Positions 24,607 through 33,336 of a stretch of DNA of 57,303 nt are shown here, piece after piece. Source of the DNA: Kitasatospora sp. SolWspMP-SS2h (GTDB taxonomy: Bacteria > Actinomycetota > Actinomycetes > Streptomycetales > Streptomycetaceae); assembly GCF_003259315.1 (NCBI RefSeq), contig NZ_QLLT01000039.1, forward strand, positions 1 through 57,303, given 5' to 3'. The notes below the pieces were generated by a model that worked only from the letters and a program-made list of their open reading frames with translations, was not told the origin of the DNA and did not search any database. Every line of letters starts with the position of its first letter. The stretch's first letter is position 1. Position numbers and translations under genes: made by a program.

Positions 24607-25740
24607 ATGTCCTCGCTGTCAGCGGTGCCCCGCCCCGCCCTGCGGCACGTCCTCACCCACCTGGTCACACCGCTGCTGATGTGCCTGGGCATGGGGATCG
24701 CGTACCTCTCCGCCTTCCACGCCCCCGCCCCGCACCAGCTGCCGGTCGCGGTGGTCGGGCAGGGCCCGCAGGCCCAGGTGCTGGCGCAGACCCTGAAGGA
24801 CGCGGCCGGCGACGGGCTGGACGTCACCACCGTGGCCGACACCGACGCCGCCCGGCACCGGCTGCTCGACCGCGACCTGACCGCCGCGTACGTGCCGGAC
24901 GCCGACGCGCCCACCCTGCTGGTGGCCACCGCCGGCTCGGAGACCTCGGCGACCGCCGCCGAGAAGGTGTTCACCCAGGTCGCCGCCCACCAGGGCAGGC
25001 CGCTGACCGTCCAGGAACTGACCCCGCTGCCGGCCGGCGACCCGACCGGGCAGGGCCTGTTCTTCCTGCTGGTGGCGCTCAGCATCGGCTCCTACGGCTC
25101 GGTCGCGGTGCTCGGCGCGGCCGGCGCGGTGCTGGCGATGCGGGTGCGGGCGCTGCTCGGCCTCGGCGTGGCGCTGGTGGTCAGCCTGCTCGGCACGGCG
25201 CTGGCCGGACCGGTCTTCCACCTGGTGGACCACGGGCTGCTCGGCGTCTGGGCGATGAGCTGGCTGTACTCGGCGGGCATCGTCGCGATCGGCACCGCCC
25301 TGCACACCTTCCTCGGCCGGTGGACCACGCTGACCATGATGGCGCTGTTCGTGATGCTCAACTTCACCAGCTCCGGCGGCATCTTCCAGCCCGAGCTGCA
25401 GAACGGCTTCTACGGCGCCCTGCACGCCTTCTGGAACGGCGCGGGCTTCCTGGAGGGCGTCCGCGACCACGTCTACTTCGGCGGCCGGGCCGGGCTCGGC
25501 GGCCACGTCGCCACCCTGTTCGCCTGGCTCGCGGCCGGCGCGGCGCTGCTCGTCCCGGCCGCCCGCACCGAGCGCCGCCGGGACCGGGCCGCCGTGCGGC
25601 CGGCCGGGCAGCAGCCGGTCGGGCAGCAGCCCGCCGCGGAGCCCACCGCGAAGTCCGCCGACGGGTCCCGTGACGAGTCCCGCGACGAGTCCGCCGAGGA
25701 CCCGGCCGAGGAGGAGATGGAGGAGGCGGTCGGCGTCTGA
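24607..25740 (+). CDS. ABC-2/YhgE-like membrane protein
   Basis: A 377-aa membrane protein: one N-terminal helix (about residues 15-37), an extracellular domain of about 110 residues, then five to six membrane helices (about 145-320) and a hydrophilic acidic tail with a DESRDES repeat and EEEMEEA. The shape matches DUF3533/YhgE-type or ABC-2 permease-like proteins often found with MarR or TetR regulators and linked to export or membrane stress. No ATPase is nearby. The ATG at 24607 has GGAG 6 nt upstream; the frame from 24535 would read through the operator and is rejected. Confidence 0.75.
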   Translation: MSSLSAVPRPALRHVLTHLVTPLLMCLGMGIAYLSAFHAPAPHQLPVAVVGQGPQAQVLAQTLKDAAGDGLDVTTVADTDAARHRLLDRDLTAAYVPDADAPTLLVATAGSETSATAAEKVFTQVAAHQGRPLTVQELTPLPAGDPTGQGLFFLLVALSIGSYGSVAVLGAAGAVLAMRVRALLGLGVALVVSLLGTALAGPVFHLVDHGLLGVWAMSWLYSAGIVAIGTALHTFLGRWTTLTMMALFVMLNFTSSGGIFQPELQNGFYGALHAFWNGAGFLEGVRDHVYFGGRAGLGGHVATLFAWLAAGAALLVPAARTERRRDRAAVRPAGQQPVGQQPAAEPTAKSADGSRDESRDESAEDPAEEEMEEAVGV

Positions 25741-25793
25741 GCGCGGCTGCCCCTACCGTGGTCGGCAACACCGCACGACGAAGGAGCCACGCC

Positions 25794-26216
25794 ATGCCCG
25801 ACCGCGACGCCGCGCTGGAGACCATCCAGCGCGAGCTCACCGCGTTCGCCCGCCGGGCCCGCCACAAGGCAGCCCAGCTGCACCCCGAGCTCTCGCTGGT
25901 CACCTACAGCATGCTCGACCTGGTCAAGGAGCGGGGCTCCTGCCGGGCCGCCGACCTGGCGTCGCACTTCATGCTCGACAAGTCCACCGTCAGCCGCCAG
26001 GTCGGCGCGCTGGAGCGGCTCGGGCTGCTGGGCCGCCAGGCCGACCCGGACGACCAGCGCGGCCAGCTGCTGCACCTGACGGCGGCCGGCGAACAGCTGC
26101 TGGCGGAGGCGTACGAGCAGCGGCGGCGGGCCTTCACCGAGCGCTTCACCTCCTGGGGCGACGAGGACCTGGACCGGTTCGCCGCCTACCTGGTCCGCTA
26201 CGGCGAGTCCGAGTAG
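25794..26216 (+). CDS. MarR-family transcriptional regulator
   Basis: 140 aa with a MarR winged helix (CRAADLASHFMLDKSTVSRQ, VGALERLGLLGR) and the wing DPDDQRGQLLHLT, an intact DxR wing-like motif. The ATG at 25794 has GAAGGAG 7 nt upstream. It lies 53 nt after the membrane-protein gene and probably represses both through the operator at 24562-24588. Confidence 0.9.
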   Translation: MPDRDAALETIQRELTAFARRARHKAAQLHPELSLVTYSMLDLVKERGSCRAADLASHFMLDKSTVSRQVGALERLGLLGRQADPDDQRGQLLHLTAAGEQLLAEAYEQRRRAFTERFTSWGDEDLDRFAAYLVRYGESE

Positions 26217-26249
26217 GCGGCCCCGGGGCGAGTTGCGAGGATGGCGGCC

Positions 26250-26675
26250 ATGCCCACCATGACCGAGCCCGAGTGGCGCGCCTTCCTCGCCCACGGCACC
26301 CGCACCGGCAAACTCGCCACCACCCGGGCCGACGGCCGCCCGCACCTCGCCCCGATCTGGTTCCTGCTCGACGGCGACGACCTGGTCTTCAACACCGGCC
26401 GGGACACCGTCAAGGGCCGCACCCTGCTCCGCGACGGCCGGGCCGCGCTGTGCGTGGACGACGACCGCCCGCCGTTCGCGTTCGTCCTGGTCGAGGGCGT
26501 GGCGACGGTCAGCGAGGAACCGGACCGGCTCCGGCACTGGGCGGGCCGGATCGCCGCCCGCTACATGGGCGAGCAGCGCGCCGAGGAGTACGCCGCCCGC
26601 AACGGCGTCCCGGGCGAGCTGCTGGTCCGGCTGCGGATCGGCAAGGTCGTCGCGCAGAGCGGCGTCGCCGACTGA
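26250..26675 (+). CDS. PPOX-class F420/FMN-dependent enzyme
   Basis: 141 aa with the split-barrel fold of pyridoxamine-5'-phosphate-oxidase-like proteins: GKLATTRADGRPHLAPIWFL at the start, then KGRTLLRDGRAALCVDD. These are common in actinomycetes and mostly bind F420, reducing small molecules in the cytosol. The substrate is unknown. I chose the ATG at 26250, 9 nt after GAGG; an ATG at 26241 is too close to that site. Confidence 0.85.
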   Translation: MPTMTEPEWRAFLAHGTRTGKLATTRADGRPHLAPIWFLLDGDDLVFNTGRDTVKGRTLLRDGRAALCVDDDRPPFAFVLVEGVATVSEEPDRLRHWAGRIAARYMGEQRAEEYAARNGVPGELLVRLRIGKVVAQSGVAD

Positions 26676-26727
26676 ACCGGCCGTCCGCCGCCCGTCCGGT
26701 CGCCGCCCGGTGGAGCGCCGCCCGCGC

Positions 26728-26758
26728 TTGACCCTCACGCCGCGTCAGGCCGCAGGCT
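26728..26758 (+). promoter_or_regulatory. MerR-type promoter and operator of the TipA-like gene
   Basis: TTGACC at 26728 and CAGGCT at 26753 are 19 nt apart, the long spacing that MerR activators correct. A 7-3-7 near-perfect dyad (CCTCACG-CCG-CGTCAGG, 26733-26749) sits between them. It probably gives autoregulation of the gene at 26791. Confidence 0.6.
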
Positions 26759-26790
26759 GGTCGCACGAGCGGCGGGAAGGAGGGAACGCG

Positions 26791-27564
26791 ATGGACGAGG
26801 GCTACTCGGTCGGCCGGCTGGCGGCGGTCGCCAAGGTCACGGTGCGCACCCTGCACCACTACGACCGGATCGGCCTGCTGGTGCCCGGTGGCCGCACCCC
26901 GGCCGGCTACCGGTGCTACGGCGAGGCCGAGCTGGACCGGCTCCAGCAGATCCTGTTCTACCGCGAACTCGGCTTCCCGCTGGAGGAGATCGCGGCGATC
27001 CTGGACGACCGGACGGTCGGCCCGAGCGAGCACCTGCGCCGGCAGCGCGAGCTGATCGGCGACCGGATCCGCACGCTGGAGGAACTCGCCGCGGCGGTCG
27101 AACGAGCGATGGAGGCGAGGACCATGGGGATCCGGTTGACCCCGGAGGAGAAGTTCGAGGTGTTCGGCGCGGACTACCGGGAGGAGTGGGAGGACGAGGC
27201 CCGGCAGCGCTGGGGCGACACCCCCGCCTGGGAGCAGTCCCGGCAGCGCACCGCCCGCTACACCAAGGCGGACTGGGAGCGGATCAAGGCCGAGGCCGAC
27301 AGCGTCAACGACGCCCTGGTGGCGGCGTTCACCGCCGGTGCGGCCCCGGACGGCGAACAGGCGACGGCGGTGGCCGAGCAGCACCGGCAGCACATCGGGG
27401 TGAACTTCTACGACTGCGGTCCGCAGACGCACCGCTGCCTCGGCGACATGTACGTCGCCGACCCGCGGTTCACCGAGACCTACGAGAAGCTCGCCCCGGG
27501 CCTCGCCCGGTGGCTGCGGGACGCGATCCACGCCAACGCGGACCGGCTGGAGCGGGAGGGCTGA
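26791..27564 (+). CDS. MerR-family regulator with TipAS ligand domain
   Basis: 257 aa: MerR winged helix (YSVGRLAAVAKVTVRTLHHY, YDRIGLLVP), a linking coiled coil, then a TipAS-like domain (EVFGADYREEWEDEARQRWG through GVNFYDCGPQTHRCLGDMYV and a LARWLRDAIHANA helix). TipA binds thiopeptide antibiotics and activates drug-response genes; relatives bind many compounds. The Cys that thiopeptides attach to in TipAS has possible counterparts in YDCGP and HRCLGD. AAGGAGGG precedes the ATG. Confidence 0.9.
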   Translation: MDEGYSVGRLAAVAKVTVRTLHHYDRIGLLVPGGRTPAGYRCYGEAELDRLQQILFYRELGFPLEEIAAILDDRTVGPSEHLRRQRELIGDRIRTLEELAAAVERAMEARTMGIRLTPEEKFEVFGADYREEWEDEARQRWGDTPAWEQSRQRTARYTKADWERIKAEADSVNDALVAAFTAGAAPDGEQATAVAEQHRQHIGVNFYDCGPQTHRCLGDMYVADPRFTETYEKLAPGLARWLRDAIHANADRLEREG

Positions 27565-27598
27565 GCCGCCTGAGCCCGCCGGGCCGCCCGGCGGCGGC

Positions 27599-28615
27599 TC
27601 AGGCGGCCCGGCCGAAGGTGCGCCGGTAGGCGGTCGGCGAGGTGCGCATGGTGCGGCCGAAGTGGTGGCGGAAGGTCGCCGCCGACTCGAAGCCCACCGC
27701 CGCGGCGATCTCCTCCACGCTGCCCTCCGGCGACTCCAGCAGCGGCAGGCTGGCCGCGATCCGCTGGATCGCCACCCACCGCATCGGGCTGACCCCGTTG
27801 CGGGCGGTGAAGTGCCGCAGGTACGAGCGGTCGGACATGCCGGCCGCCCGGGCCAGCAGCGGCACGGTCAGCGGCCGGGCGAGGTGGTCCAGCGCCCAGC
27901 GCATCGAGCGGGCCACCCCGTCCTCCGGCTCGTCCACCGGCCGCACCGCCGCCTCGATGAACTGCGCCTGCCCGCCGTCCCGGTGCGGCGGGACGACGAA
28001 GCGGCGGGCGACGGTGTTGGCGACCTTCGCGCCGTGGTCCTGGCGCACCAGGTGCAGGCACAGGTCGATGCCCGCGGCGCTGCCCGCACTGGTCAGCACC
28101 CGGCCGTTGTCGACGTACAGCACGTCCGGGTCGACCCGGACGGCCGGGTAGCGGCGGCGCAGTTCCGGCGCGTACCGCCAGTGGGTGGTGGCGGGCAGGC
28201 CGTCCAGCAGCCCGGCGGCGGCCAGCGCGAAGGCGCCGGAGCAGATCGAGACCACCCGCGCGCCGCGGGCGTGCGCGGTGCGCAGCGCGGCGACCACGGC
28301 GGGCGGGACGTCGCCGAGCGGATCGGGCACCCCGACCACCACGACGGTGTCGGCGGCGGCGAGTTCCTCCAGCCCGTGCCGGGGCGTCAGCGAGAACCCG
28401 CCGACCGCCTCCAGCGGGTGGCCCGGCCGCTCGGCGCACACCCGCACGTCGTACCAGGGGGCGGCCAGCAGCCCGGCCAGCTCGGGCCGGGCCAGGGCGA
28501 ACACCTCGACCACCACGCCGAGTTCGAACGGGGCCATGCCCGCGAAGGCGTACACCGCGACGGTGTGCACCGGCGCCGGGCGCCTTCCGATCGTGAGGGG
28601 TACGGGCTCGGCCAT
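27599..28615 (-). CDS. GlxA-type AraC-family transcriptional regulator
   Basis: 338 aa: an N-terminal DJ-1/PfpI-like class-I glutamine-amidotransferase-type domain (VAVYAFAGMAPFELGVVVEV; VVSICSGAFALAAAGLLDG with the nucleophile-elbow Cys) and a C-terminal AraC double HTH (LARAAGMSDRSYLRHFTAR, EIAAAVGFESAATFRHHFGR). These regulators often control catabolic or stress genes. The ATG at 28615 has GGAG 6 nt upstream. It is monocistronic and convergent with the TipA-like gene. Confidence 0.9.
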   Translation of the reverse strand: MAEPVPLTIGRRPAPVHTVAVYAFAGMAPFELGVVVEVFALARPELAGLLAAPWYDVRVCAERPGHPLEAVGGFSLTPRHGLEELAAADTVVVVGVPDPLGDVPPAVVAALRTAHARGARVVSICSGAFALAAAGLLDGLPATTHWRYAPELRRRYPAVRVDPDVLYVDNGRVLTSAGSAAGIDLCLHLVRQDHGAKVANTVARRFVVPPHRDGGQAQFIEAAVRPVDEPEDGVARSMRWALDHLARPLTVPLLARAAGMSDRSYLRHFTARNGVSPMRWVAIQRIAASLPLLESPEGSVEEIAAAVGFESAATFRHHFGRTMRTSPTAYRRTFGRAA

Positions 28616-28780
28616 CTGGTGCTCCCGGGGCGGCCGTCGGCGGACTCGCGCCGAGTGTAGCCGTCCGCCCGGCCGGGGCGCCGGGAGCGGCGGCGGGGCG
28701 GGCGGGTGCGCACGGACGGTGGCGGAGGCCGACCGTACGGGTGGGGGCGGCGGCGGAAAACCTTTGGAATCGGGAGACAA

Positions 28781-28792
28781 CCTCCCGGGAGG
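28781..28792. promoter_or_regulatory. 12-nt palindrome upstream of the small peptide gene
   Basis: CCTCCCGGGAGG is a perfect palindrome. Its left half can also pair with CGGGAG at 28771-28776 to form an alternative hairpin (CGGGAG-ACAAC-CTCCCG), so two mutually exclusive structures are possible in a transcript. Confidence 0.35.
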
Positions 28793-28867
28793 ATGAGGAG
28801 TCATCACACCGGGGCCCGGTGCGGCCGTTCCCCGTCCTCTTCCCCCACCACGTCCGGAGAGCGTCAG

Positions 28868-28948
28868 ATGTCCATGTCCTCCTTCGCCCGTTATGAGAAG
28901 AAACTCCCGATCCGCGCCGCCCGCTCCGGCTGGGGCCGGCGCCACTGA
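28868..28948 (+). CDS. Candidate 26-aa basic peptide gene
   Basis: An ATG at 28868 with GGAG 9 nt upstream opens 26 codons: MSMSSFARYEKKLPIRAARS and then GWGRRH. It is rich in Arg and Lys with aromatic residues. A strong rho-independent hairpin begins 10 nt after its stop, so it looks like a complete short transcription unit. I do not recognise a family. It could be a small protein, a toxin-like peptide or a leader ORF, but no gene follows on this strand. Confidence 0.5.
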   Translation: MSMSSFARYEKKLPIRAARSGWGRRH

Positions 28949-28957
28949 GCACGACGG

Positions 28958-28987
28958 AGCCCCCGCCGGACGGACCGGCCGGGGGCT
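28958..28987 (+). terminator. Rho-independent-like terminator
   Basis: AGCCCCCG / CGGGGGCT stem, continued with CCGG pairing around one bulge, followed by TTCG. It serves the 26-codon gene and possibly the converging aminopeptidase gene. Confidence 0.7.
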
Positions 28988-29043
28988 TCGCCGTGGACGC
29001 GCCGCGGGCGGCGCGGCGGGTGTCGGTGCCGCAGGGCGGGGCG

Positions 29044-30531
29044 TCAGGAGGCCAGCGAGGCCATCCAGGACTCGACCTCGTCGGCCTGCCGGGGCAGGCC
29101 CGCGGAGAGGTTCTCGTTGCCGTCGGCGGTGACCAGGATGTCGTCCTCGATCCGGACGCCGATGCCGCGGTACTCCTCGGGGACGGTCAGGTCGTCGGCC
29201 TGGAAGTACAGGCCGGGCTCGACGGTCAGCACCACGCCCGGCTCCAGCACCGCGTCCACGTAGTCCTCCCGGCGGGCGTGCGCGCAGTCGTGCACGTCCA
29301 GGCCGAGCATGTGGCCGGTGCCGTGCAGCGTCCAGCGGCGCTGCAGGCCGAGCTCCAGGACCTTCTCCAGGTCGTACACCGAGGCGTCGATCAGGCCCCA
29401 CTCCAGCAGGCGGGCGGCGAGCACCCGCTGCGCGGCGTCGTGGAAGTCGCGGAACCGCCCGCCCGGCTTCACCGCGGCGATGCCGGCCTCCTGGGCCTCG
29501 TACACCGCGTCGTAGATCTTCCGCTGGAGCGGACCGAACCGGCCGTTGACCGGCAGGGTGCGGGTGACGTCGGCGGTGTAGAGGGTGTGGGTCTCCACGC
29601 CCGCGTCCAGCAGCAGCAGCTCGCCGGGGCGCACGTCGCCGTCGTTGCGCACCCAGTGCAGGGTGGTGGCGTGCGGGCCGGCCGCGGCGATCGTGCCGTA
29701 GCCGACGTCGTTGCCCTCGACCCGGGCGCGGCGCCAGAAGGTGCCCTCGATCCAGCGCTCGGAGGTGGCCACGGCCCGGTCCAGCTCGCGCACCACGTCG
29801 GTGAAGCCCCTGACGGTGGCGTCGCAGGCGGCGCGCAGCTCGCCGATCTCCCACGCGTCCTTGACCAGGCGCAGCCCGGACAGGAAGACCTTCAGCTCGT
29901 CGTCCTTCGCCTCGTCGAGCTGCTCGGCGAGGGCGGCCTCCAGGGCCGCGTCGTAGCCGCGCACGATCCGGGTCGGCACGGTGACGGCGGCCAGCTCCTC
30001 GGCGGCCGTGCGGACGTCCCGCACCGGCAGGCCGTACAGCTGCTCGGACTCGGCCAGCGAGTGGCGGCGGCCGACCCACAGCTCGCCCTGGCCGCTCAGC
30101 CAGAACTCGCCGTTCTCCCGGTCGGAGCGCGGCAGCAGGTACAGCGCGAACGCGTGGCCGCCGTCGACCGGCTCGCCGACCAGGACGGCGTCCTCGGTCC
30201 GGTTGCCGGTCAGGTGCACGTACTCGCTGGCGGCGCGGAAGGCGTACTCGGTGTCGTTGGCGCGGGTGCGCAGGTTGCCCGCCGGGACGACCAGGCGCTC
30301 GCCCGGGAAGGCGGCGGAGAGCTTGGCGCGGCGCTCGGCCGCGTACGGGGCCTGGACGTCCGGCTCCAGCCCGCGCAGCTCGGTGTCCGCCCAGCCGGTG
30401 CGCATGGACGCGGCCAGCTCGTCGGAGATCCCGTCGTACAGGCCGTTCTTGCGGCTCTTGACCGGCTCCTCCTCGCCCTCTGCGGACCCCTCGGGGTTCT
30501 CGGCCACCGCCGGGCTGCGGTCCTCGGTCAC
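29044..30531 (-). CDS. pepP: Xaa-Pro aminopeptidase (aminopeptidase P)
   Basis: A 495-aa cytosolic metallopeptidase that removes an N-terminal residue next to proline. It has the N-terminal creatinase-like domain and the C-terminal pita-bread fold. The dinuclear metal ligands are all visible: LLLLDAGVE, YTADVTRTLPV, HGTGHMLGLDVHD, LTVEPGLYF and GVRIEDDIL. The GTG at 30531 has AGGAGG 7 nt upstream; the longer ORF start at 30606 lacks this. The gene is usual in streptomycete cores. Confidence 0.94.
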   Translation of the reverse strand: MTEDRSPAVAENPEGSAEGEEEPVKSRKNGLYDGISDELAASMRTGWADTELRGLEPDVQAPYAAERRAKLSAAFPGERLVVPAGNLRTRANDTEYAFRAASEYVHLTGNRTEDAVLVGEPVDGGHAFALYLLPRSDRENGEFWLSGQGELWVGRRHSLAESEQLYGLPVRDVRTAAEELAAVTVPTRIVRGYDAALEAALAEQLDEAKDDELKVFLSGLRLVKDAWEIGELRAACDATVRGFTDVVRELDRAVATSERWIEGTFWRRARVEGNDVGYGTIAAAGPHATTLHWVRNDGDVRPGELLLLDAGVETHTLYTADVTRTLPVNGRFGPLQRKIYDAVYEAQEAGIAAVKPGGRFRDFHDAAQRVLAARLLEWGLIDASVYDLEKVLELGLQRRWTLHGTGHMLGLDVHDCAHARREDYVDAVLEPGVVLTVEPGLYFQADDLTVPEEYRGIGVRIEDDILVTADGNENLSAGLPRQADEVESWMASLAS

Positions 30532-30694
30532 TACGTCGCCTCCTCGCGCGCGCTGCCGCCCGCCCGTCCCCGGGTCGCGGGGCGTGCGGGCGGATGTCGC
30601 CCCCATGGTACGTAGGGCCGTTCGAGCGGAGGAAGGGCGTCCGCTCGGCGGTTCTCGCCGGTGCGTCCGGGTGCCGGGTCCCGGCCCGGCCGGG

Positions 30695-32218
30695 CTACTC
30701 GAAGCGGGCCGCCAGCAGCACCAGGTCGTCGCCGCCGGGCTCCCCGCCGCCGGCCCGCTCCAGCAGGTGGGCGCAGAGCCGGTCCGGGTCGAGCCGGACG
30801 TCGCGCGGGGCGTCGGCGGCGGCCCGGCGCAGCGCGCTCTGCCCGGCGTGCAGGTTCGGGGCGAAGCGGCGGGCCAGGCCCTCGGTGTACAGCACCAGCA
30901 CGTCGCCGCGCTCCGCGGTGAGCTCCACCCCGGGGGCCTCCCAGCAGCTGAGCATGCCCAGCGGCGCGGAGAGCGAGGTCTCCACGAAGTTCGCGCCGTA
31001 CCGGGTGAGCAGCACCGGCGGGCAGTTGGCGGCCCCGGCCAGCGCGATCCGGCGCTCGGCCGGGTCGACGCAGGCGTAGACGGCGGTGGCGGAGCGGGTC
31101 GGCTCGGTGGTCTTCAGCAGCAGTTCCAGGTCGCCGAGGACCGAGACCGGGTCCTCGCCCTCCAGCACCGCGTAGGCGCGCAGCGCGGACCGCACCCGGC
31201 CCATCGCGGCGGCCGCGTCGGCACCCGCCCCCGGGCCGGCGCCCGGGCCGCCGCCGAGCACGCTGCCCACGGTCAGGCCGACGGTGTCGTCGGGCAGCGC
31301 GACCGCGTCGTACCAGTCGCTGTTCGCGGCCCGCTCCAGCGCGGCGGGCACGCAGCGGGCCGCCACCTTCAGACCGGCGAGGGCCGGCAGGTGGCCGGGC
31401 AGCAGCGAGCGGCGCAGCGTCTCGGCGGCGCGCACCGCCCGGTCCGCCTCCAGCTGGCGGGCCAGCAGCGGGGCGGCGAACTCGCAGTAGCGGCGCGCCA
31501 GGTGCTCGCGGCGCTCGTCGGGGCTGCCGGGCTCGTCGTAGAACCAGGCGGCGGCGCCGAGCGCGCCCGCCGGGCCGGTGGCCAGCGGCAGCGCGTAGCA
31601 GGCGCCGAGGCCGAGCTGCTCGGCGACCTCGCGGAAGCGGGGGCCGACCGCGGGGTCGGCGGCCAGGTCGGCGATCAGCAGCCGGCCGTCCGGGCCGGGG
31701 TGGCCGAGCAGTCCGGCGAACGGGCCGTGCTCGACCGGGACGGTCTCCAGCGCGCCGAGCATCGCCCGGTCCAGGCCGAGCCCGACCGGTCGGGCCGGCT
31801 GGCGGTCCACGCCGGGCGGCAGCGTCACCACCAGGCCGCGGCGGGCGCCGAGCAGGGCCGCGCCGGAGTCCAGCAGCGCGTCGAGGGTGCCGGTGAGGCC
31901 GTCGGCCCGGGCCAGCAGCTCCAGGTGCTCCTGGAGGCTGGTGAAATCGGACAGCCATCCGGCCAAACGGTCCTGCAGGTCGGCGGAGGGCGCCTCGCCG
32001 AACTCCGGCAGCAGCGCCGGGTCGACGGCGTCCGCCGGGCCGGCCGCCCGCGCCGGATCGACCGCCTGCACGGGTCCGGCGGCGCGCGCCGGGTCGGCCG
32101 CCCGCACCGGGCCGACCGCCGGTGCCCCCTGGGCCCCGGGGGCCGCCGGAGCGGGCGGGGCGGGCGGCAGTGCGGTGGCGGCGGGCGCCGGGGACGTCAA
32201 CGGGTGGACGTCGGTCAT
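30695..32218 (-). CDS. GAF-SpoIIE (PP2C-type) phosphatase-like protein
   Basis: 507 aa: a Pro/Ala-rich head with a repeated DPARAAGP unit, a GAF sensor domain (about residues 110-270) and a C-terminal SpoIIE/PP2C domain. Relatives dephosphorylate anti-anti-sigma factors. The motif DWYD is kept, but the next metal-binding position, normally VGDVxGHG, reads VGSVLGGG, so Asp is replaced by Ser. YTDG reads YTEG; the final GGDDLVLL is intact. It may have weak activity or work as a binding protein. The ATG at 32218 has GGAG 7 nt upstream. Confidence 0.9.
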   Translation of the reverse strand: MTDVHPLTSPAPAATALPPAPPAPAAPGAQGAPAVGPVRAADPARAAGPVQAVDPARAAGPADAVDPALLPEFGEAPSADLQDRLAGWLSDFTSLQEHLELLARADGLTGTLDALLDSGAALLGARRGLVVTLPPGVDRQPARPVGLGLDRAMLGALETVPVEHGPFAGLLGHPGPDGRLLIADLAADPAVGPRFREVAEQLGLGACYALPLATGPAGALGAAAWFYDEPGSPDERREHLARRYCEFAAPLLARQLEADRAVRAAETLRRSLLPGHLPALAGLKVAARCVPAALERAANSDWYDAVALPDDTVGLTVGSVLGGGPGAGPGAGADAAAAMGRVRSALRAYAVLEGEDPVSVLGDLELLLKTTEPTRSATAVYACVDPAERRIALAGAANCPPVLLTRYGANFVETSLSAPLGMLSCWEAPGVELTAERGDVLVLYTEGLARRFAPNLHAGQSALRRAAADAPRDVRLDPDRLCAHLLERAGGGEPGGDDLVLLAARFE

Positions 32219-32613
32219 GTCGCAACTCCCCACAATCCGGAACGTGTCACGCAGGACCACCGAGACCGACCGAAATGATGTCTTTACTCACTACTCGGCA
32301 TGTTTCCCCCACTTGTACACAGGCCGATCGGGGCATGTCCAGGAGTGCGGGGCCGAACGTGCCAGGGATCGTATGCGCAGGCCGCCGGGGTGCCACCCGG
32401 GGCCGCGCGCACTCACTCGTACGGTGGAACCGGGGCCTGCCCGGCCGCGTCCATCCGGACGTATGGGGGATTCTCGTTCCAGCAGCGGGTAGCCGAGACG
32501 CACGCGTACCGGCGCACGTACCGCCCGCACCCCGACCACGCCGATCCGAACGATCAGAAGATCGCACCGACCGTGCCGTGCGCCCCGATGGACGCGGAAA
32601 GGAACGAGCCGCC
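32219..32613. other. Gene-free divergent control region
   Basis: 395 nt between the phosphatase and prim-pol genes, with a lower-GC part at about 32250-32330 that probably holds both promoters. No strong dyad was found. The in-frame upward extension of the prim-pol frame into this region has no good start. Confidence 0.5.
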
Positions 32614-33276
32614 ATGCGCCCACCCCGCCGAGAGCTGCTGCCGGAGCGCGTCGGCCGGTGGTGGCCGGGCCGCCGGAGCCGTTCGCTGGCGCTCGCCGCC
32701 GCCCTGCGGGCCGCCGAGGGGTGCGGCTGGCCGGTGCTGCCGGGCGCCCGGGCGCTGCGCGGGGCGCCGGGCCCGTGCTCGTGCGCCGACCGGTCCTGCG
32801 CGGTGCCCGGCGGCCATCCGGACGACCCGCCGCTGGAGGCGGCCACCACCGATCCGCGGATGGTGCGCTGGTGGTGGGAGCGCCGGGCGCCGGGCGCCCC
32901 GGTGCTGGCGGCGACCGGGCGGGCGCTGGGCGCGGTGAGCCTGCCGCGGCCGGCCGGGCCGTGGCTGCTGCGGCACCTGGACGAGATCGGCGTCCCGTAC
33001 GGGCCGGTGCTCGGTACGCCGGGCCGGTTCGTGCTGCTGACCGCGCCGTACACGCTGCCGGAGCTGGGCGGGCTGCTGGCCGAACGGCCCTGGGTGCCGG
33101 GCGCGCTGCGCTACCACGGGCCGGGCGGCTACCTGGTGCTGCCGCCGTCCCGGACGGGGGCGGGCCCGGTGCATTGGGTGCGCCGACCGGGGCCGGGGCG
33201 GCCCTGGCTGCCGGAGGTCGGGACGCTGCTCGGCGGGTTGATCACGGCCAGCGCGGTGGCGCTCCCGCAGTCCTGA
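32614..33276 (+). CDS. Prim-pol domain protein (bifunctional DNA primase/polymerase N-terminal-like)
   Basis: 220 aa resembling the N-terminal AEP (archaeo-eukaryotic primase) domain found in actinobacterial plasmid and chromosomal proteins. The Cys-rich motif CSCADRSCAVPGGHP and the DPRMVRWWWERR segment are typical. Catalytic DxD-type residues are not clearly seen, so it may not be an active polymerase. The ATG at 32614 has AAAGGAA upstream. It is convergent with the SEC-C gene and divergent from the phosphatase. Confidence 0.8.
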   Translation: MRPPRRELLPERVGRWWPGRRSRSLALAAALRAAEGCGWPVLPGARALRGAPGPCSCADRSCAVPGGHPDDPPLEAATTDPRMVRWWWERRAPGAPVLAATGRALGAVSLPRPAGPWLLRHLDEIGVPYGPVLGTPGRFVLLTAPYTLPELGGLLAERPWVPGALRYHGPGGYLVLPPSRTGAGPVHWVRRPGPGRPWLPEVGTLLGGLITASAVALPQS

Positions 33277-33336
33277 CCGGCTTTTTTGATGATGTCCCGT
33301 CAGTTAGGCTGTGCGGTGCGGCCCGGAACGAGAAAT

